NCBI RefSeq assembly: GCF_030297015.1
Contig: NZ_AP028056.1
Location: forward strand, 2,676,939-2,740,938
Source: Brooklawnia propionicigenes
GTDB lineage: Bacteria; Actinomycetota; Actinomycetes; Propionibacteriales; Propionibacteriaceae
Length of the DNA: 64,000 nucleotides
Direction: 5' to 3'
Shown: positions 62,891 to 64,000 of the stretch, piece by piece
Numbering within the stretch: the stretch's first letter is position 1
How the letters are laid out: every line of letters begins with the position of its first letter
Program-made: the position numbers and the translations under genes
The notes under the pieces: model-generated
Seen by the model: only the letters and a program-made list of their open reading frames with translations
The model's database searches: none
Told to the model about the DNA's origin: nothing

Positions 62891-64000
62891 CTATCGCTGG
62901 TCCGCTGTCTGGAGCAGATATCGTGCGACCGCGATCTGGCGGTTCGGTGTACTAAGCCCGCTACCGCCCAGGTTCTGCAACACGTCACGGGTCGGTTTGC
63001 TCCATATGTGCACCGCGCGTTCATCGAGAAACGCATCGCCACCGGTTCGCCAGCCGATCCACTCCATGATGCGGGCGGCCTCGTCGAAGCTGTGTAGCCA
63101 GTCCTTGCCGGCCGCGACGAACAGCAGCGCTATCGTGCCGGCATCTTGTTCATGCTGTTTGCCGAGTGGCAGCCGGGTGGCGATGTGGCGCAGCAGGTGG
63201 GGCGGATCGCCGGCGAGCCTTCGTCCGTTCGAAGTCACCGTGAGGCGACCACGGCTCAACCGGACGAGACCGAGCGCGGTCGCAGACCTGCGTAGCGACG
63301 ACACCGTCTGCGATGTGTCTTCGCGGGTGCCTATCCCGACCCATTCGGTTTCGGGACCGAGCTCGGCGAGGATCTGTTGGACGACCCGCGGTGGTAGATA
63401 GCCCGCCTGAGTGAGAGTCAGGCCGTCGCCTATCTCGGCAAGCAGCACCTGGTAGCCGCGCACGGCGTCCGCCATGTCGCGCTCGGTCAGACTCGGTGAG
63501 CCGAGGTCGGCACGCCTGATCAGCTCACCCAGATCGGAGAGTGGTGAGCCACCGGCGTTCCGCATCAGGATGCTCACCATCGGATGGAACTGTTCGAGCG
63601 GGGGCAATAGGCCACGCGCGAGAACCGCATTGACCTCGTCGACGGAGAAGGCTACCGGATCATAGCCGGGAGGCAACCAGTCCAGCACCTGTTGTACCCA
63701 TTCGGGGTCGGCGCCCTCGGTTCGTCCGTCGAGCCAGTTCAGGAGCTCTTCCAGGCCACCGATCCCGCCGAGATCCTCGGGCGGGCAGGCTCGCTGGCCC
63801 GCGAGGCACCATGCGTCCGTGTCGCCCGCGCGCCAGGGCTCGACGCTCTCAAGCTTCATCGTGTGCCACCAACTGTCACCGAAGTCGTACTCGTAGAACA
63901 GGCAATCGCCGGGCTCGGAGATCACCTGGTCGAGATGCACATCGCTTTCGGGGATGCCCTTGTCACCCTCGGCGATGTCGAACGGGGTGAGGAAGTGCTG
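62891..64000 (-). CDS. pRiA4b ORF-3-like family protein (5' end outside window)
   Basis: The minus-strand frame is open to the window edge (first readable residues QHFLTPFDIAEG), so the N-terminus is missing. The visible N-terminal part, LFYEYDFGDSWWHTMKLESV and CLAGQRACPPEDLGGIGG, is the plasmid pRiA4b ORF-3/IS1096 TnpR-like domain. The rest (about 250 residues) is soluble with no recognised domain; a winged-helix-like stretch may lie around GLTLTQAGYLPPRVVQQIL. Function unknown. Confidence 0.85.
   Translation of the reverse strand, partial: QHFLTPFDIAEGDKGIPESDVHLDQVISEPGDCLFYEYDFGDSWWHTMKLESVEPWRAGDTDAWCLAGQRACPPEDLGGIGGLEELLNWLDGRTEGADPEWVQQVLDWLPPGYDPVAFSVDEVNAVLARGLLPPLEQFHPMVSILMRNAGGSPLSDLGELIRRADLGSPSLTERDMADAVRGYQVLLAEIGDGLTLTQAGYLPPRVVQQILAELGPETEWVGIGTREDTSQTVSSLRRSATALGLVRLSRGRLTVTSNGRRLAGDPPHLLRHIATRLPLGKQHEQDAGTIALLFVAAGKDWLHSFDEAARIMEWIGWRTGGDAFLDERAVHIWSKPTRDVLQNLGGSGLSTPNRQIAVARYLLQTADQR

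Overview
The window is about 64 kb of high-GC chromosomal DNA from an actinobacterium. Gene content and order (clpP1-clpP2-clpX; valS, folC, ndk, rne, rplU, rpmA, obgE, proB, nadD, rsfS and a phosphoglycerate-mutase-like phosphatase) follow the block known from Mycobacterium and Propionibacteriaceae; the family assignment is inference. Many genes have a TANNNT -10 box only 6 to 8 bases before the start codon, the leaderless-mRNA layout common in this phylum.

Layout. 1-8.0 kb: two AI-2E-family exporters (the first cut by the window edge), the Clp protease genes, threonine synthase and lipoate synthesis (lipB-lipA). 8.1-13.1 kb: valS and a DsbA-like membrane-anchored thioredoxin protein (minus strand), then folC. 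13.2-17.0 kb: an accessory cassette of a small secreted peptide, a lipoprotein, a peptidoglycan-binding/adaptor-like membrane protein and a MacB/LolD-like ABC ATPase plus FtsX-like permease. The peptide's start codon is one base out of frame at an A7 tract. 17.1-37.2 kb: rpiB, ndk, a CPBP protease, a radical SAM pair, a structured leader and RNase E, rplU-rpmA, obgE, proB, a TPP riboswitch driving a ThiXYZ-like pyrimidine transporter, nadD-rsfS-phosphatase. 37.2-41.0 kb: cobD and a sugar ABC transporter whose binding-protein gene is broken in several places.

41.2-54.1 kb is a defence and mobile region: a type I restriction-modification operon (hsdM, hsdS, a GIY-YIG/DUF4357 gene) with a phd-vapC toxin-antitoxin pair placed directly before, and overlapping, hsdR. 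HsdS carries six and a half tandem 12-bp repeats between its two recognition domains. hsdR is split by an ISL3-family element (exact 8-bp target duplication), itself invaded by an IS1634-family element that left a 38-bp direct repeat. An ImmA/IrrE remnant and a complete IS256-family element follow.

54.1-64 kb: SAP-domain and GNAT proteins, a PadR/HAAS pair, a frameshifted GPP34 gene, a GntR(YtrA-type)-controlled ABC-2 transporter with a clear operator, a capsule-type glycosyltransferase coupled to a DUF4186 gene, an aldo/keto reductase, and cysE. Upstream of cysE sits a 23-codon leaderless ORF with five cysteines, three consecutive, which looks like a cysteine-sensing attenuator. The last gene (pRiA4b ORF-3-like) runs off the window.

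The most interesting points are the poly-cysteine leader of cysE, the A-tract out-of-frame secreted peptide and its export cassette, the toxin-antitoxin pair fused into the RM operon, and the repeat-containing HsdS. All family calls are by reading motifs and overall sequence character; no database search was run.
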